Below are positions 17,333 through 26,771 of a stretch of 64,000 bases of DNA, in pieces. Location of the stretch: assembly GCA_029202525.1 (NCBI GenBank), contig CP119325.1:385001-449000 (forward strand). Direction: 5' to 3'. The DNA comes from Candidatus Pseudomonas phytovorans. Its GTDB lineage: Bacteria; Pseudomonadota; Gammaproteobacteria; Pseudomonadales; Pseudomonadaceae. Position 1 is the stretch's first letter, and the number at the start of each line of letters is the position of its first letter. The notes beneath the pieces are model-generated. The model did not search any database. It was not told the origin of the DNA and saw nothing but the letters and a program-made list of their open reading frames with translations. The position numbers and the translations under genes were made by a program.

Positions 17333-18739
17333 ATGCGTTGCCTGATGTTCGTTTGCCTGCTGATCTGCAGCCTGCCCACCGTCGCCCTCGACCGCTCGCG
17401 GGTCGAAGGCTACCTGCTGCCCAATGGCCTGCAGGTGATCCTGAAAAACGGCTACGAGCGCGATCATGTGGCGATCCGCCTGGTGGTCGGGGTAGGCCTG
17501 GACGACTTCGACTGCGAGCAGAAAGAGCTGCCCCACCTGCTTGAGCACCTGCTGTTCAGCGGCATCGACGAAACAGGCGAGGGCGGCCTGGAAGAACGCC
17601 TGCAAGCGCTTGGAGGCGAGTGGAACGCTTACACCAGCAGCGCCGACACCACCTTCGTTATCGAAGCCCCGGCGCGCAACCAGCGCAAAGTACTCGACCT
17701 GCTGCTGGCGGTTATCCGCGACACTCAGATCGATGCCAAGGCCCTTACCACCGCCAAGCGCATCATCGAACGCGAGGATGGCGGCCATTACGGCCACCTG
17801 CAGCGCTGGCTCGACCGCCAGGATATCGGCCACCCCGCCAGCGGCCAATTGGCGACCGAACTGGGCCTCAAATGCCCGGAGCGCTCCAACCTCGACGACA
17901 TGACCCTGGAGCAGGTACAGGCCCTGCGTGACCACTGGTACGCCGCCAACAACATGACCCTGATCATGGTAGGCGGCCTCGACCGTCTGCTGCCTGCCTA
18001 CCTGGAACGCACCTTTGGCGAGCTGCCAGCCACCGAACCGGAAGAGCGCCGCAACCTCGAAAGCATCACGCGACAGGCCGAGCAGCGCCGCAACCTGACC
18101 CGCGGCTGGCTGGGCGATAGCGTCAAACTGCACTGGCTGTTCATCGAGCCGGTGCTGGACAACGACCATCAGGCCACGCTCGACCTGCTGTCGCGTTACC
18201 TGGACTGGACGCTGTACGACCAGCTACGCCTGCGCAACGGGCTGTCCTACGGCCCCTCGGTACAACGTGAAAGCTTCGGTGATACCGGCCTGATCAGCCT
18301 CAACGCCGACCTGGAGCGCGATGACATCGACAAGGCCGTGGAGGTAATGCAGGCGCTGTTCGACCACCTGCGCAAAGAAGGCCTCGACCCGGACACCTTC
18401 GCCCGTATCAAGGACGCCAGCGTAGCCAAGGAGAGCTGGAGCACCCAAGGTAACAGCGCCCTGGCAGACTATTACTGGGGTGCGTTGAACGACTATACCG
18501 ACGGGCGCTTTGCCAACCCGGTGCGCAAGCTGCGCCAGGTGAGCCTGGAGCAGGCCAACCAGGCGTTGAAGGAGCTGCTCAAGGAAGACGGGTATGTACG
18601 GATCGAAAAGCCGCTACTTGGATATGACGAACTGTACGGGCTGATGGCTTTGTTGGCGGGGCTGATTCTGGCGGCGGGGTTACTGCGCTGGCGCCGGCAT
18701 GGGCCTGAACGGCCGAGTGGTGCTACACGGCAGCGGTGA
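17333..18739 (+). CDS. M16-family metallopeptidase with C-terminal membrane anchor
   Basis: A 468-aa protein with an N-terminal signal sequence (about 1-19), an M16 (pitrilysin) zinc motif HLLEH (His68, Glu71, His72) and a second M16-like half from about 200. A hydrophobic helix near the C-terminus (LMALLAGLILAAGLLRW) is followed by basic residues, so the enzyme is predicted to be periplasmic and anchored to the inner membrane. Most M16 proteins have no such tail. Substrate unknown. Confidence 0.85.
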   Translation: MRCLMFVCLLICSLPTVALDRSRVEGYLLPNGLQVILKNGYERDHVAIRLVVGVGLDDFDCEQKELPHLLEHLLFSGIDETGEGGLEERLQALGGEWNAYTSSADTTFVIEAPARNQRKVLDLLLAVIRDTQIDAKALTTAKRIIEREDGGHYGHLQRWLDRQDIGHPASGQLATELGLKCPERSNLDDMTLEQVQALRDHWYAANNMTLIMVGGLDRLLPAYLERTFGELPATEPEERRNLESITRQAEQRRNLTRGWLGDSVKLHWLFIEPVLDNDHQATLDLLSRYLDWTLYDQLRLRNGLSYGPSVQRESFGDTGLISLNADLERDDIDKAVEVMQALFDHLRKEGLDPDTFARIKDASVAKESWSTQGNSALADYYWGALNDYTDGRFANPVRKLRQVSLEQANQALKELLKEDGYVRIEKPLLGYDELYGLMALLAGLILAAGLLRWRRHGPERPSGATRQR

Positions 18740-18763
18740 ATCGGCGGTATCCTTTTGCCAGTA

Positions 18764-18860
18764 CCGGCCCTTTCGCGGGTAAACCCGCTCCCACAGGGAC
18801 TTCACAGTATCTGAATCTGTGGTGATCCTGTGGGAGCGGGTTTACCCGCGAAGAGGCCGG
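18764..18860. repeat. REP pair (inverted)
   Basis: Copies at 18764-18797 and 18827-18860 in opposite orientation, both with core GCGGGTAAACCCGC or its complement. Confidence 0.9.
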
Positions 18861-18894
18861 CACAGCCACCTCATTCTCTCTGTTGTAGCCCCTA

Positions 18895-19917
18895 ATGCCC
18901 CAAATCCCCCATATCGTCCTGCGCATCATCGAACTGCTCAAACGCTACCCCGGTATCATCGCGCTCGGCGGTTTCCTCTCCGGTATCGGCAGTTTCATCC
19001 TGGTCGACCGCCAGGCCGGCCTGGCCAGCTGGGTCGCGGTGCTCATGCTGGTCAGCTGGGTCTGGCTGATGCTGGAAAACACCCTCACCGGCCTGTTTGC
19101 GCGCACCTTCAACCGTGAAATCCCGCAGCCTCTGTTGCGCTACGCGACGCAGATGATCCACCAGGAAACGCTGTTCTTCGTGCTGCCGTTCTTCTTCATC
19201 ACCACTACCTGGAACAGCGGCCAGTTGGTGTTCACCGGTTTGCTCGGTGCCGCGGGCCTGATTTCGATCATCGATCCGCTGTACTACAAATGGCTGGCAC
19301 CGCGGCGCTGGTTGTTCCTGGCGCTGCATACCCTGACGCTGTTCGCCGCGCTGTTGACCGCGCTGCCGATCATCCTGCACCTGACCACCGCGCAAAGCTT
19401 CAAGCTGGCCCTGATTGCGGCCATGGTGCTGTCGTTTCCCAGCCTGGCCAGCAGCTTCCCGATCAACACCTGGCGCCGCGGCGTGGCACTGGTGCTGGTT
19501 ACCTTGTCGGTCGGTGCCGGTGGCTGGCTGTTGCGTTCCTGGGTGCCACCGGCAACCCTGTGGATGACCGACGTGGCAGTAAGCACCGAAGTCATCAACC
19601 GCCAGCCAGGCGAGTCGCTGGACGAAATTGCCGCCAGCCGCATACGCAGCAGCGGCCTGTACGCCTACACCGCCATCAACGCACCACGCGGCCTGAACGA
19701 GCGGATCTACCATGTGTGGCAAAAGGACGGTAAAGAAGTCGACCGCATCGCCCTGGACATCCACGGCGGGCGCAAGGAAGGCTACCGGGCCTGGACCCAC
19801 AAGCAGAATTTCCCGCCGAACCCGGTCGGCAAATGGCAGGTGAGGGTGCTGACAGAGGATGGCCAAGTGATTGGCGTACTGCGCTTCAAGGTGACCGACG
19901 ATACCCCGGGGCCGTGA
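18895..19917 (+). CDS. DUF5924/DUF2914 membrane protein
   Basis: A 340-aa protein with about six to seven hydrophobic segments in residues 15-220 and a soluble C-terminal domain (about 235-335). That domain resembles DUF2914 (IYHVWQKDGKEVDRIALDIHGG and then GKWQVRVLTEDGQVIGVLRF). Its orientation suggests a periplasmic beta-rich domain. Function unknown. It stands alone, flanked by a REP pair upstream and 113 bp before the MCE operon. Confidence 0.78.
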   Translation: MPQIPHIVLRIIELLKRYPGIIALGGFLSGIGSFILVDRQAGLASWVAVLMLVSWVWLMLENTLTGLFARTFNREIPQPLLRYATQMIHQETLFFVLPFFFITTTWNSGQLVFTGLLGAAGLISIIDPLYYKWLAPRRWLFLALHTLTLFAALLTALPIILHLTTAQSFKLALIAAMVLSFPSLASSFPINTWRRGVALVLVTLSVGAGGWLLRSWVPPATLWMTDVAVSTEVINRQPGESLDEIAASRIRSSGLYAYTAINAPRGLNERIYHVWQKDGKEVDRIALDIHGGRKEGYRAWTHKQNFPPNPVGKWQVRVLTEDGQVIGVLRFKVTDDTPGP

Positions 19918-20030
19918 TTGAAAGGGGGCGCCTTGCGCCCCAAGCCCCCCACACACAGCACATAATCACCAAACAGCCCATGCCCGCTGCGCTATGATCA
20001 GGCCCTAAGCCTTAGCGCCGAGTCAAATGC

Positions 20031-21164
20031 ATGGAGCCTGTGACCACCCCCAGCGCCACCCTGGACGCCAGTAGCCAACCGGCCTGCCTGCGCATAACCG
20101 GTGACTGGACCCTGGCGCACTACGCCAGCCTCAAGCGCGAGAGCGAACCTCTGCGCGCGCAATGCACTGCCGATACCGTCGCCGACCTCAGCCAGCTGGG
20201 CCGCCTGGACACCGCCGGGGCGTCGCTGCTGGCCGAGCTGCTCGGCTCCGAGCGCCTCTCACACTGTACCGAGGACTTGCCCGAAGCCAGCCGCGCACTG
20301 CTCAAGAACGTCTACTGCTCGGTCCAGGACTACTGCATCCCGGTCAAGGAGCCCGAGCGCAACGTACTGCTGATGCTGCTGGAACGCATCGGCCGCGCCG
20401 TCGGCACACTGTGGCAAGACTCCATGCAGTTGCTCGGCTTCATCGGTGTCATCCTCGAAACCCTGCTACGCCGCGCCCTGACACCACACCGCTGGCGCAT
20501 CACCCCGGTCGTGGCACACATCGAACAAACCGGCCTTGATGCCGCACCCATTGTCGCCTTGCTGACCTTCCTGGTAGGCGCGGTGGTGGCGTTCCTCGGT
20601 GCCACAGTGCTGGCCGCGTTCGGCGCGACCATTTTCACCGTCGATCTGGTGGCGTTCTCGTTCCTGCGCGAGTTCGCCGTATTGCTGACTGCCATTCTCA
20701 TGGCCGGCCGCACTGCCAGCGCGTTCACCGCGCAGATAGGCTCGATGAAGGCCAATGAGGAAATCGACGCCATCCGCACCCTGGGCCTGAACCCGATGGA
20801 GTTGCTGGTGGTGCCACGGGTATTGGCCCTGTTGATTTCGCTGCCCCTGCTCACCTTCATCGCGATGATCTGCGGCATCGTCGGCGGCGCTGTGGTGTGC
20901 GCCTTGTCGCTGGGCATCTCGCCGGCCATGTTCCTGTCGTTGCTGCAAAGCGACATCGGCGTGCAGCACTTTCTGGTGGGCCTGGCCAAGGCGCCGTTCT
21001 TCGCCTTCCTGATTGCCGCCATCGGCTGCCTCGAAGGCTTCAAGGTCAGCGGCAGCGCCGAATCGGTGGGCGCACACACCACCTCGGCGGTGGTGCAGTC
21101 GATTTTCGTGGTCATCGTGCTGGACGCCGTGGCCGCGCTGTTCTTCATGGAGATGGGTTGGTGA
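20031..21164 (+). CDS. STAS-MlaE fusion permease of an MCE transporter
   Basis: A 377-aa protein. Residues about 15-100 look like a STAS domain (CLRITGDWTLAHYASL, then DLSQLGRLDTAGASLLAEL). Residues about 120-377 form the MlaE-type permease with five to six membrane helices and the conserved AEAIT-like loop GSMKANEEIDAIRTLGLNPMEL. In the E. coli Mla system the STAS protein (MlaB) is separate; here it is fused. The gene is followed by ATPase, MCE and lipoprotein genes, forming a four-gene operon. Confidence 0.9.
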   Translation: MEPVTTPSATLDASSQPACLRITGDWTLAHYASLKRESEPLRAQCTADTVADLSQLGRLDTAGASLLAELLGSERLSHCTEDLPEASRALLKNVYCSVQDYCIPVKEPERNVLLMLLERIGRAVGTLWQDSMQLLGFIGVILETLLRRALTPHRWRITPVVAHIEQTGLDAAPIVALLTFLVGAVVAFLGATVLAAFGATIFTVDLVAFSFLREFAVLLTAILMAGRTASAFTAQIGSMKANEEIDAIRTLGLNPMELLVVPRVLALLISLPLLTFIAMICGIVGGAVVCALSLGISPAMFLSLLQSDIGVQHFLVGLAKAPFFAFLIAAIGCLEGFKVSGSAESVGAHTTSAVVQSIFVVIVLDAVAALFFMEMGW

Positions 21165-21952
21165 CTGATCGGGAAAAAGTGATCGAAGCCCGCGGCATCT
21201 GCAACCGCTTCGGCCGCCAGGTGGTGCATGAAAACCTGGACCTGGACCTGTACCGTGGCGAAATCCTGGCTGTGGTCGGTGGTTCGGGCAGCGGCAAGTC
21301 GGTACTGCTGCGCAGCATCATCGGCCTGCGCCGGCCCAATGAAGGGCTGATCAAGGTGTTCGGCCAAGACCTTGCGGGCCTGCGCGAAGAACAGCGTTCG
21401 CTGGTCGAACGGCGCTTCGGCGTGCTGTTCCAGAAGGGCGCGCTGTTCTCGTCGCTGACCGTCACCGAGAACGTGGCTTTGCCGTTGATCGAGCATGCCG
21501 GGCTGTCCCGCGCCGATGCCGAGCACCTGGCCGGCGTGAAGCTGGCCTTGGCCGGGTTGCCCATCTCGGCCGCCGACAAGTATCCGTCCTCGCTGTCAGG
21601 GGGCATGATCAAGCGTGCAGCGCTGGCCCGAGCCCTGGCACTGGACCCGGACATCCTGTTCCTCGACGAACCTACCGCCGGCCTGGACCCGATCGGCGCC
21701 GCCGCGTTCGACCAGTTGATCCTGACCCTGCGCGATGCCCTGGGCCTGTCGGTGTTCCTCATCACGCACGACCTCGACACCCTGTACACCATTACCGACC
21801 GCATCGCGGTGCTGTCACAGAAAAAGGTCCTGGTAGCCGGCCCCCTGGCCGAGGTCGAGCAGACCAACGACGCCTGGATTCAAGAATACTTTCACGGCCC
21901 CCGCGGGCGCGCAGCCGAACAGGCCGCCACTCGTGCCGGGCAGGAGCGCTGA
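21161..21952 (+). CDS. MCE transporter ATP-binding protein (MlaF-like)
   Basis: A 263-aa ABC ATPase with Walker A GGSGSGKS (about 40-47), signature LSGGMIKRAALARAL, Walker B DILFLDEPTAGLDP and a switch His (LITHDLDT). The start is GTG 21161, overlapping the permease stop by 4 bp (GTGA). Longer frames upstream are not homologous. It powers phospholipid or sterol-like lipid movement with the neighbouring STAS-MlaE permease. Confidence 0.92.
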   Translation: MTDREKVIEARGICNRFGRQVVHENLDLDLYRGEILAVVGGSGSGKSVLLRSIIGLRRPNEGLIKVFGQDLAGLREEQRSLVERRFGVLFQKGALFSSLTVTENVALPLIEHAGLSRADAEHLAGVKLALAGLPISAADKYPSSLSGGMIKRAALARALALDPDILFLDEPTAGLDPIGAAAFDQLILTLRDALGLSVFLITHDLDTLYTITDRIAVLSQKKVLVAGPLAEVEQTNDAWIQEYFHGPRGRAAEQAATRAGQER

Positions 21953-21955
21953 GCA

Positions 21956-22894
21956 ATGGAAACCCGAGCCCATCACGTTCTTATCGGCCTGGTCACCGTC
22001 CTGGTGGCGGCGGGTGCCATGCTGTTCGGCCTGTGGCTGACCAAGTCCAGTGTCGATGACGCCTTCAAGGACTACGAAGTAGTGTTCAACGAAGCTGTCT
22101 CCGGCCTATCGCGGGGCAGCCCGGTGCAGTACAACGGCATCAAGGTGGGCGATGTGTCCACCCTGCGCCTGGACCCTAAAGATCCCCGCCGTGTACTGGC
22201 CCGGGTGCGCCTGAGCGGTGACACCCCGGTAAAAGAAGACACCCAGGCCAAGCTGACCCTGGCCGGCGTGACAGGCAACTCGTTCATCCAGCTCAGCGGG
22301 GGCACCCCGCAAAGCCCCGAACTCAAGGGCAAGGATGGCAAGCTGCCGGTGATCATCGCCTCGCCGTCGCCCATCTCGCGCCTGCTTAACGACAGCAGCG
22401 ACCTCGTCACCAACATCAACCTGCTGCTGCACAACGCCAACCAGATGTTCTCCGAGGACAACATCGGCCACCTCAGCAACACCCTGGCCAACCTCGACAA
22501 GACCACCGGCGCCTTTGCCGGCCAGCACGGCAGCATCGCCGAGGCCATCGCACAGCTGGTGCAGGTGGGCAAACAGGCCAGCGCTACCCTGGCCGAAACC
22601 CAGGCGCTGATGCACAACGCCAATGGCCTGCTGGGCAGCGAAGGCAAACAGGCGATCGGCAGCGCCGAGCAGGCCATGCAGTCTTTGGCCGAAAGTACGG
22701 CAACCATCAACAACCTGCTCAAGAACAACAGTGAGGCCATCGGCGACGGCGCCCAAGGCCTGAACCAGCTGACCCCAGCCATTCGCGAGCTGCGCGAAAC
22801 CCTCAACGCGCTCAAAGGCATTTCCCGGCAACTGGAGGCCGACCCGAGCGGCTACTTGCTTGGCCGCGACAACAACAAGGAGTTCCAGCCATGA
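21956..22894 (+). CDS. MCE (MlaD-like) periplasmic substrate-binding protein
   Basis: A 312-aa protein with a single N-terminal membrane anchor (about 7-27), one MCE domain (about 38-118, with GLSRGSPVQYNGIKVGDV), and a long helical C-terminus (about 140-300). That C-terminus is likely to form the needle or barrel seen in MCE hexamers. ATG 21956 is 3 bp after the ATPase stop, and its end overlaps the next gene by 4 bp (ATGA). Confidence 0.92.
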   Translation: METRAHHVLIGLVTVLVAAGAMLFGLWLTKSSVDDAFKDYEVVFNEAVSGLSRGSPVQYNGIKVGDVSTLRLDPKDPRRVLARVRLSGDTPVKEDTQAKLTLAGVTGNSFIQLSGGTPQSPELKGKDGKLPVIIASPSPISRLLNDSSDLVTNINLLLHNANQMFSEDNIGHLSNTLANLDKTTGAFAGQHGSIAEAIAQLVQVGKQASATLAETQALMHNANGLLGSEGKQAIGSAEQAMQSLAESTATINNLLKNNSEAIGDGAQGLNQLTPAIRELRETLNALKGISRQLEADPSGYLLGRDNNKEFQP

Positions 22895-23526
22895 AACCGT
22901 CGTTGCGTCTGCTGGCCCTGGCGGCCTCGCTGAGCCTGGCCAGTGCCTGCTCGATCCTGCCTCAGAGCGAACCCGTCGACCTCTACCGCCTGCCGGTGAA
23001 CCAACCTAGCCGCACGGCGCCACCGCTGGACTGGTCATTGCGCCTGAACAAGCCGCTGGCCAGCGAAGTGCTGGCCGGGCCGCGCATTGCCGTCATTCCT
23101 CAAGGCGATGTGGTCAGCAGTTACAAGGGCGCACGCTGGAGCGATGCGGCCCCGGTGCTGCTGCGCAACCGCTTGCTTGATGGTTTCCAGCGTGACGGCC
23201 AAGTGCAGCGTCTTAGCGCCGACGACAGCAACCTGCAGGCCGATTACGAGCTGGCTGGCGAGCTGCAGGCGTTTCAGAGTGAATACCGCACGGGCGACGC
23301 AGTGGAAGTGGTGATCCGCTACGACGCGCGCCTGGTTCAGGGCCGCACCCAGCGCATCCTGGCAAGCAAGCGCTTCGAAATCCGCCAGCCGCTTGCCGAC
23401 AAGCACGTGTCAGCGGTGGTCGCCGGCTTTGGTCAGGCCAGCGACCAACTGGTGGGCCAGGTGGTGAGCTGGACCATTGGCCAGGCCAACCAGGCACAGC
23501 TTAAGGTTCAGGCGAAGAACCAGTAG
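22891..23526 (+). CDS. ABC-type transport auxiliary lipoprotein (PqiC-like)
   Basis: A 211-aa predicted outer-membrane lipoprotein. The lipobox LASAC places the lipidated Cys at about residue 20, followed by an ABC_trans_aux domain. In Pqi systems PqiC is the outer-membrane partner of the MCE protein, so it may complete the bridge from inner to outer membrane. It is the last gene of the operon, and its 3' end overlaps the convergent gene by 19 bp. Confidence 0.87.
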   Translation: MKPSLRLLALAASLSLASACSILPQSEPVDLYRLPVNQPSRTAPPLDWSLRLNKPLASEVLAGPRIAVIPQGDVVSSYKGARWSDAAPVLLRNRLLDGFQRDGQVQRLSADDSNLQADYELAGELQAFQSEYRTGDAVEVVIRYDARLVQGRTQRILASKRFEIRQPLADKHVSAVVAGFGQASDQLVGQVVSWTIGQANQAQLKVQAKNQ

Positions 23527-24737
23527 CAGACGAAGATCGCCGCAACCACACCAGAGAACTCGGCCAGCAGTGCGCAACCGACCGCATGGCGCACGCGCTG
23601 GATGCCCACGGCGCCAAAGTACACGGCCAGCACGTAGAAGGTGGTTTCGGTGCTGCCCTGAATCGTCGCCGCCACCAGGGCGGGGAAGCTGTCCACGCCT
23701 TGGGTCTGCATGGTCTCGATCAGCATGGCCCGCGCTGCGCTGCCGGAGAACGGCTTGACCAGCGCAGTGGGCAAACCCTCGACGAAGCGGGTGTCCAGGC
23801 CCATCCAGTTCACTGCATGGCGGATACCGTCCAGGGCCAGTTCCAGGGCGCCAGAAGCGCGCAGCACACCGACCGCCACCAGCATCGCCACCAGGTAGGG
23901 CAACAGGTTCTTGGCCACATCGAAGCCTTCCTTGGCGCCTTCAACAAAGGCTTCATACACCTTAACCCGCCTCAGGGCGCCAATCACCAGAAAGAGCATG
24001 ATCACGCCAAACAGTGTGAGGTTGCCCAGGATCGACGACAGGCTGGCCAGCGCGGCGGCCGAAAGGGTGCCGAGGAAGGCCATGAAACCGCCCAGCAGCA
24101 AAGCGCCGGGGATGAAATAGGCAAGCACCACCGGGTCCCACAGGCGCAAACGCTGCATCACTGCCACCGACACCAGGCCGACCAGGGTCGACACGCTGGT
24201 AGCCAGCAGGATAGGCAGAAATACCATGGTCGGGTCTGGTGCGCCCTGCTGGGCCCGGTACATGAAGATGGTGACCGGCAGCAGCGTAAGCGACGAGGCG
24301 TTGAGCACCAGAAACAGAATCTGCGCGTTGCTCGCGGTGGTGCTGCTGGGATTCAGCTCCTGCAGCGCGCGCATGGCCTTCAGGCCAATCGGCGTGGCGG
24401 CGTTGTCCAGGCCCAGGCCGTTGGCGGCAAAGTTCATGGTGATCAGGCCCAGGGCCGGGTGGCCAGGCGGGACCTCGGGCATCAGACGGGCAAACAGCGG
24501 GCCCAGCACCTTGGCCAGCCATTCGACGATACCGGCCTTCTCGGCGATCTTCAAAAAACCCAGCCACAGGGTCAACGTGCCGAACAGCAGCACCATCACC
24601 TCGACCGACAGCTTGGCCATGGCGAAGATGCTTTCGACCATTGCCGCGAAGATGCCAGCGTTGCCGCCTATCAGCCATTGCGCCAGGGCAGACACCGCCG
24701 CCACCAGGAAAAAGCCAAGCCAAAGGCCGTTGAGCAT
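23508..24737 (-). CDS. Gate/nucleoside-recognition domain membrane protein (SpmA-SpmB-like)
   Basis: A 409-aa integral membrane protein with two nucleoside-recognition (Gate) domains in tandem, resembling fused SpmA and SpmB. The conserved FAANGLGLDNAATPIGLKAM and ALVKPFSGSAARAM segments are visible. Family functions are unclear (transport or sporulation-related in Firmicutes). The start is ATG 24737, after CAGGGGGTAT; the longer frame reads through a REP and has no ribosome site. Confidence 0.85.
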   Translation of the reverse strand: MLNGLWLGFFLVAAVSALAQWLIGGNAGIFAAMVESIFAMAKLSVEVMVLLFGTLTLWLGFLKIAEKAGIVEWLAKVLGPLFARLMPEVPPGHPALGLITMNFAANGLGLDNAATPIGLKAMRALQELNPSSTTASNAQILFLVLNASSLTLLPVTIFMYRAQQGAPDPTMVFLPILLATSVSTLVGLVSVAVMQRLRLWDPVVLAYFIPGALLLGGFMAFLGTLSAAALASLSSILGNLTLFGVIMLFLVIGALRRVKVYEAFVEGAKEGFDVAKNLLPYLVAMLVAVGVLRASGALELALDGIRHAVNWMGLDTRFVEGLPTALVKPFSGSAARAMLIETMQTQGVDSFPALVAATIQGSTETTFYVLAVYFGAVGIQRVRHAVGCALLAEFSGVVAAIFVCYWFFA

Positions 24738-24788
24738 CCGCGTATACCCCCTGAAAAATGCCCGAATGATAGCGGAAGTTGTCTGTAT

Positions 24789-24885
24789 CGGCCTCATCGC
24801 CGGCAAGCCAGCTCCCACAGGTGATGCGCTGGCCTCGGGCCTTGTGATATCCCTGTGGGAGCTGGCTTGCCGGCGATAGGGCCGG
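24789..24885. repeat. REP pair of a second sequence class
   Basis: Copies at 24789-24821 and 24852-24885 with the core ATCGCCGGCAAGCCAGCTCCCACAGG, in which the first stem differs from the GCGGG-type of all other copies here, although the CTCCCACAGG tail is shared. Confidence 0.85.
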
Positions 24886-24913
24886 TGCAGGCTCCCGTGA
24901 TCACTACAGACAA

Positions 24914-24938
24914 CAAAAAGCCCCGACAAGTCGGGGCT
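24914..24938 (-). terminator. Rho-independent terminator of gltP
   Basis: On the minus strand AGCCCCGAC-GTCGGGGCT is followed by TTTTT (positions 24918-24914). Confidence 0.9.
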
Positions 24939-24960
24939 CTTGGTCAAACAGCTGTCAGAC

Positions 24961-26289
24961 TCAGCGCTTGGCAGTCTCGCCAACCACCACAGCTTCCTGC
25001 TTGCCGGCCATCAGCGAGGCGTAGTATTGCTCGCCCTTGGCCGCGTCGTACATGCCTTCCCAGCGCGCGATGACCAATGCAGCCAGGGCGTTGCCCACCA
25101 CGTTCAGCGCGGTACGGGCCATGTCCATGATGCGGTCGACACCGGCGATGAAGGCCAGGCCTTCCAGCGGGATGCCCACGCTGCCCAAGGTGGCCAGCAG
25201 GACCACGAACGATACGCCCGGTACGCCAGCGATACCCTTGGAGGTGACCATCAGGGTCAGCACCAGCAGCAGCTGCTGGCTCCACGACAGGTCGATACCG
25301 TACAGCTGGGCAATGAAGATTGCCGCGATGCTCTGGTACAGGGTCGAACCGTCAAGGTTGAAGGAGTAGCCAGTCGGTACCACGAACGAGCAGATCGACT
25401 TCGGCGCGCCGTACTTCTCCATCTTCTCGATCACGCGCGGCAGCACGGTTTCGGAGCTGGAGGTGGAGTAAGCCAGGATCAGCTCATCTTTCATGATGCG
25501 CATGATCTTGATCACCGAGAAGCCAAACAGGCGGGCGACCAGGCCCAGCACCATGAAGGCGAAGAAGGCGATGGCGAAGTACACCAGCAGCACCAGCTTG
25601 GCCAGCGGCAGCAGCGAGCTGAAGCCGAAGTTGGCCACGGTCACGGCGATCAGGGCGAACACGCCGATCGGGGCGTAGTTCATGATCATGTGGGTGACCT
25701 TGAACATGGTTTCCGATACGCCCTGGAAGGTGCGTACCAGCGGGTCGCGCAGGTCGGCCTGCAGGCTCGACAAGCCCAGGCCGAACAATACCGAGAAGAA
25801 GATGATCGGCAGCATTTCGCCACGCATCAGCGCTGCGAAGATGTTCGACGGGATCAGGTTCAGCAGGGTTTCAATGAACGCATGCTCATGCTGCACCTCG
25901 GCCGCAGTGGCCTGGTACTTGGAGATGTCCACGGTACCCAGGGTGCTCATGTCGATGCCAGCGCCCGGGTGGAACAGGTTGGCCAGCACCAGGCCCACGA
26001 CGATGGCGATGGTGGTCACCACTTCGAAGTAGATGATGGTCTTCAGGCCGATGCTGCCCAGTTTCTTCGCATCGCCAACCCCGGCGATACCCACGATCAG
26101 CGACGAAATCACGATCGGGACGACGATCATCTTGATCAGGCGAATGAAGATGTCACCGGCCGGCTGGAGGACGTTGCTGATCCACCAGGCCTTTTCCGCG
26201 CTGAAGTGGTTCAGCAGCGCGCCGATTGCAACGCCCAGGACCAGACCGATGACGATCTGCCAGGCGAGGCTCAGTTTTGCCTTCTTCAT
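24961..26289 (-). CDS. gltP: Glutamate/aspartate:proton symporter
   Basis: A 442-aa dicarboxylate/amino acid:cation symporter (DAACS), very close to E. coli GltP along its length. The substrate-binding hairpins and helices are recognisable as AYSTSSSETVLPRVI and NLDGSTLYQSIAAIFIAQ. It imports L-glutamate and L-aspartate with protons. ATG 26289 is used; an upstream in-frame extension lacks homology. It is monocistronic with a terminator. Confidence 0.93.
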   Translation of the reverse strand: MKKAKLSLAWQIVIGLVLGVAIGALLNHFSAEKAWWISNVLQPAGDIFIRLIKMIVVPIVISSLIVGIAGVGDAKKLGSIGLKTIIYFEVVTTIAIVVGLVLANLFHPGAGIDMSTLGTVDISKYQATAAEVQHEHAFIETLLNLIPSNIFAALMRGEMLPIIFFSVLFGLGLSSLQADLRDPLVRTFQGVSETMFKVTHMIMNYAPIGVFALIAVTVANFGFSSLLPLAKLVLLVYFAIAFFAFMVLGLVARLFGFSVIKIMRIMKDELILAYSTSSSETVLPRVIEKMEKYGAPKSICSFVVPTGYSFNLDGSTLYQSIAAIFIAQLYGIDLSWSQQLLLVLTLMVTSKGIAGVPGVSFVVLLATLGSVGIPLEGLAFIAGVDRIMDMARTALNVVGNALAALVIARWEGMYDAAKGEQYYASLMAGKQEAVVVGETAKR

Positions 26290-26771
26290 GTCTTTACCCT
26301 TTGTTCTAGTGGTCATGGCACCGGACGAAAACGCCCGTGACAGAGCCATTGGCTAGGTCACGGGCGGTAAATCTTTGCATCCGGCGACTTCATGTAAGGA
26401 CAGCGCAGGCGAGCGGCAGGGCGCTCTGGCCAGCGAAAAAGGCGGCAACTATTGCGATGGCAAGGGGGGAAATCTAATGCCGGAAACGCATACCCCATAC
26501 CGTTTATGCATATCGATTTGCACGAAAACAGGGCGTTCGCAAGTGCTTGATTTATAACGTTCGGAATCCCGAACAAGACCAAACCGCCATATTTCGGCAG
26601 ATTTAGCGGTATGGAAAGGGCGCGGAAGATGGCTTGTTCGACAATCCGAATGGCGGAAATGACACTTGAAGAAGCGCCATTGAGCTCGAAAAAAATTGAC
26701 GTGCGGTCGAGAGAAAATGTGTCTCGAGGTAAAAATCGCGCAAGGGAAGAGGTGTTTCCTGCAGGGCTCCT

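Noticed and set aside
23586..24824. 412-codon plus-strand frame
   Set aside because: Antisense shadow of the Gate-domain gene; it even reads through a REP element.
24940..26340. 466-codon plus-strand frame over gltP
   Set aside because: Antisense shadow of gltP; no ribosome site and no family match.
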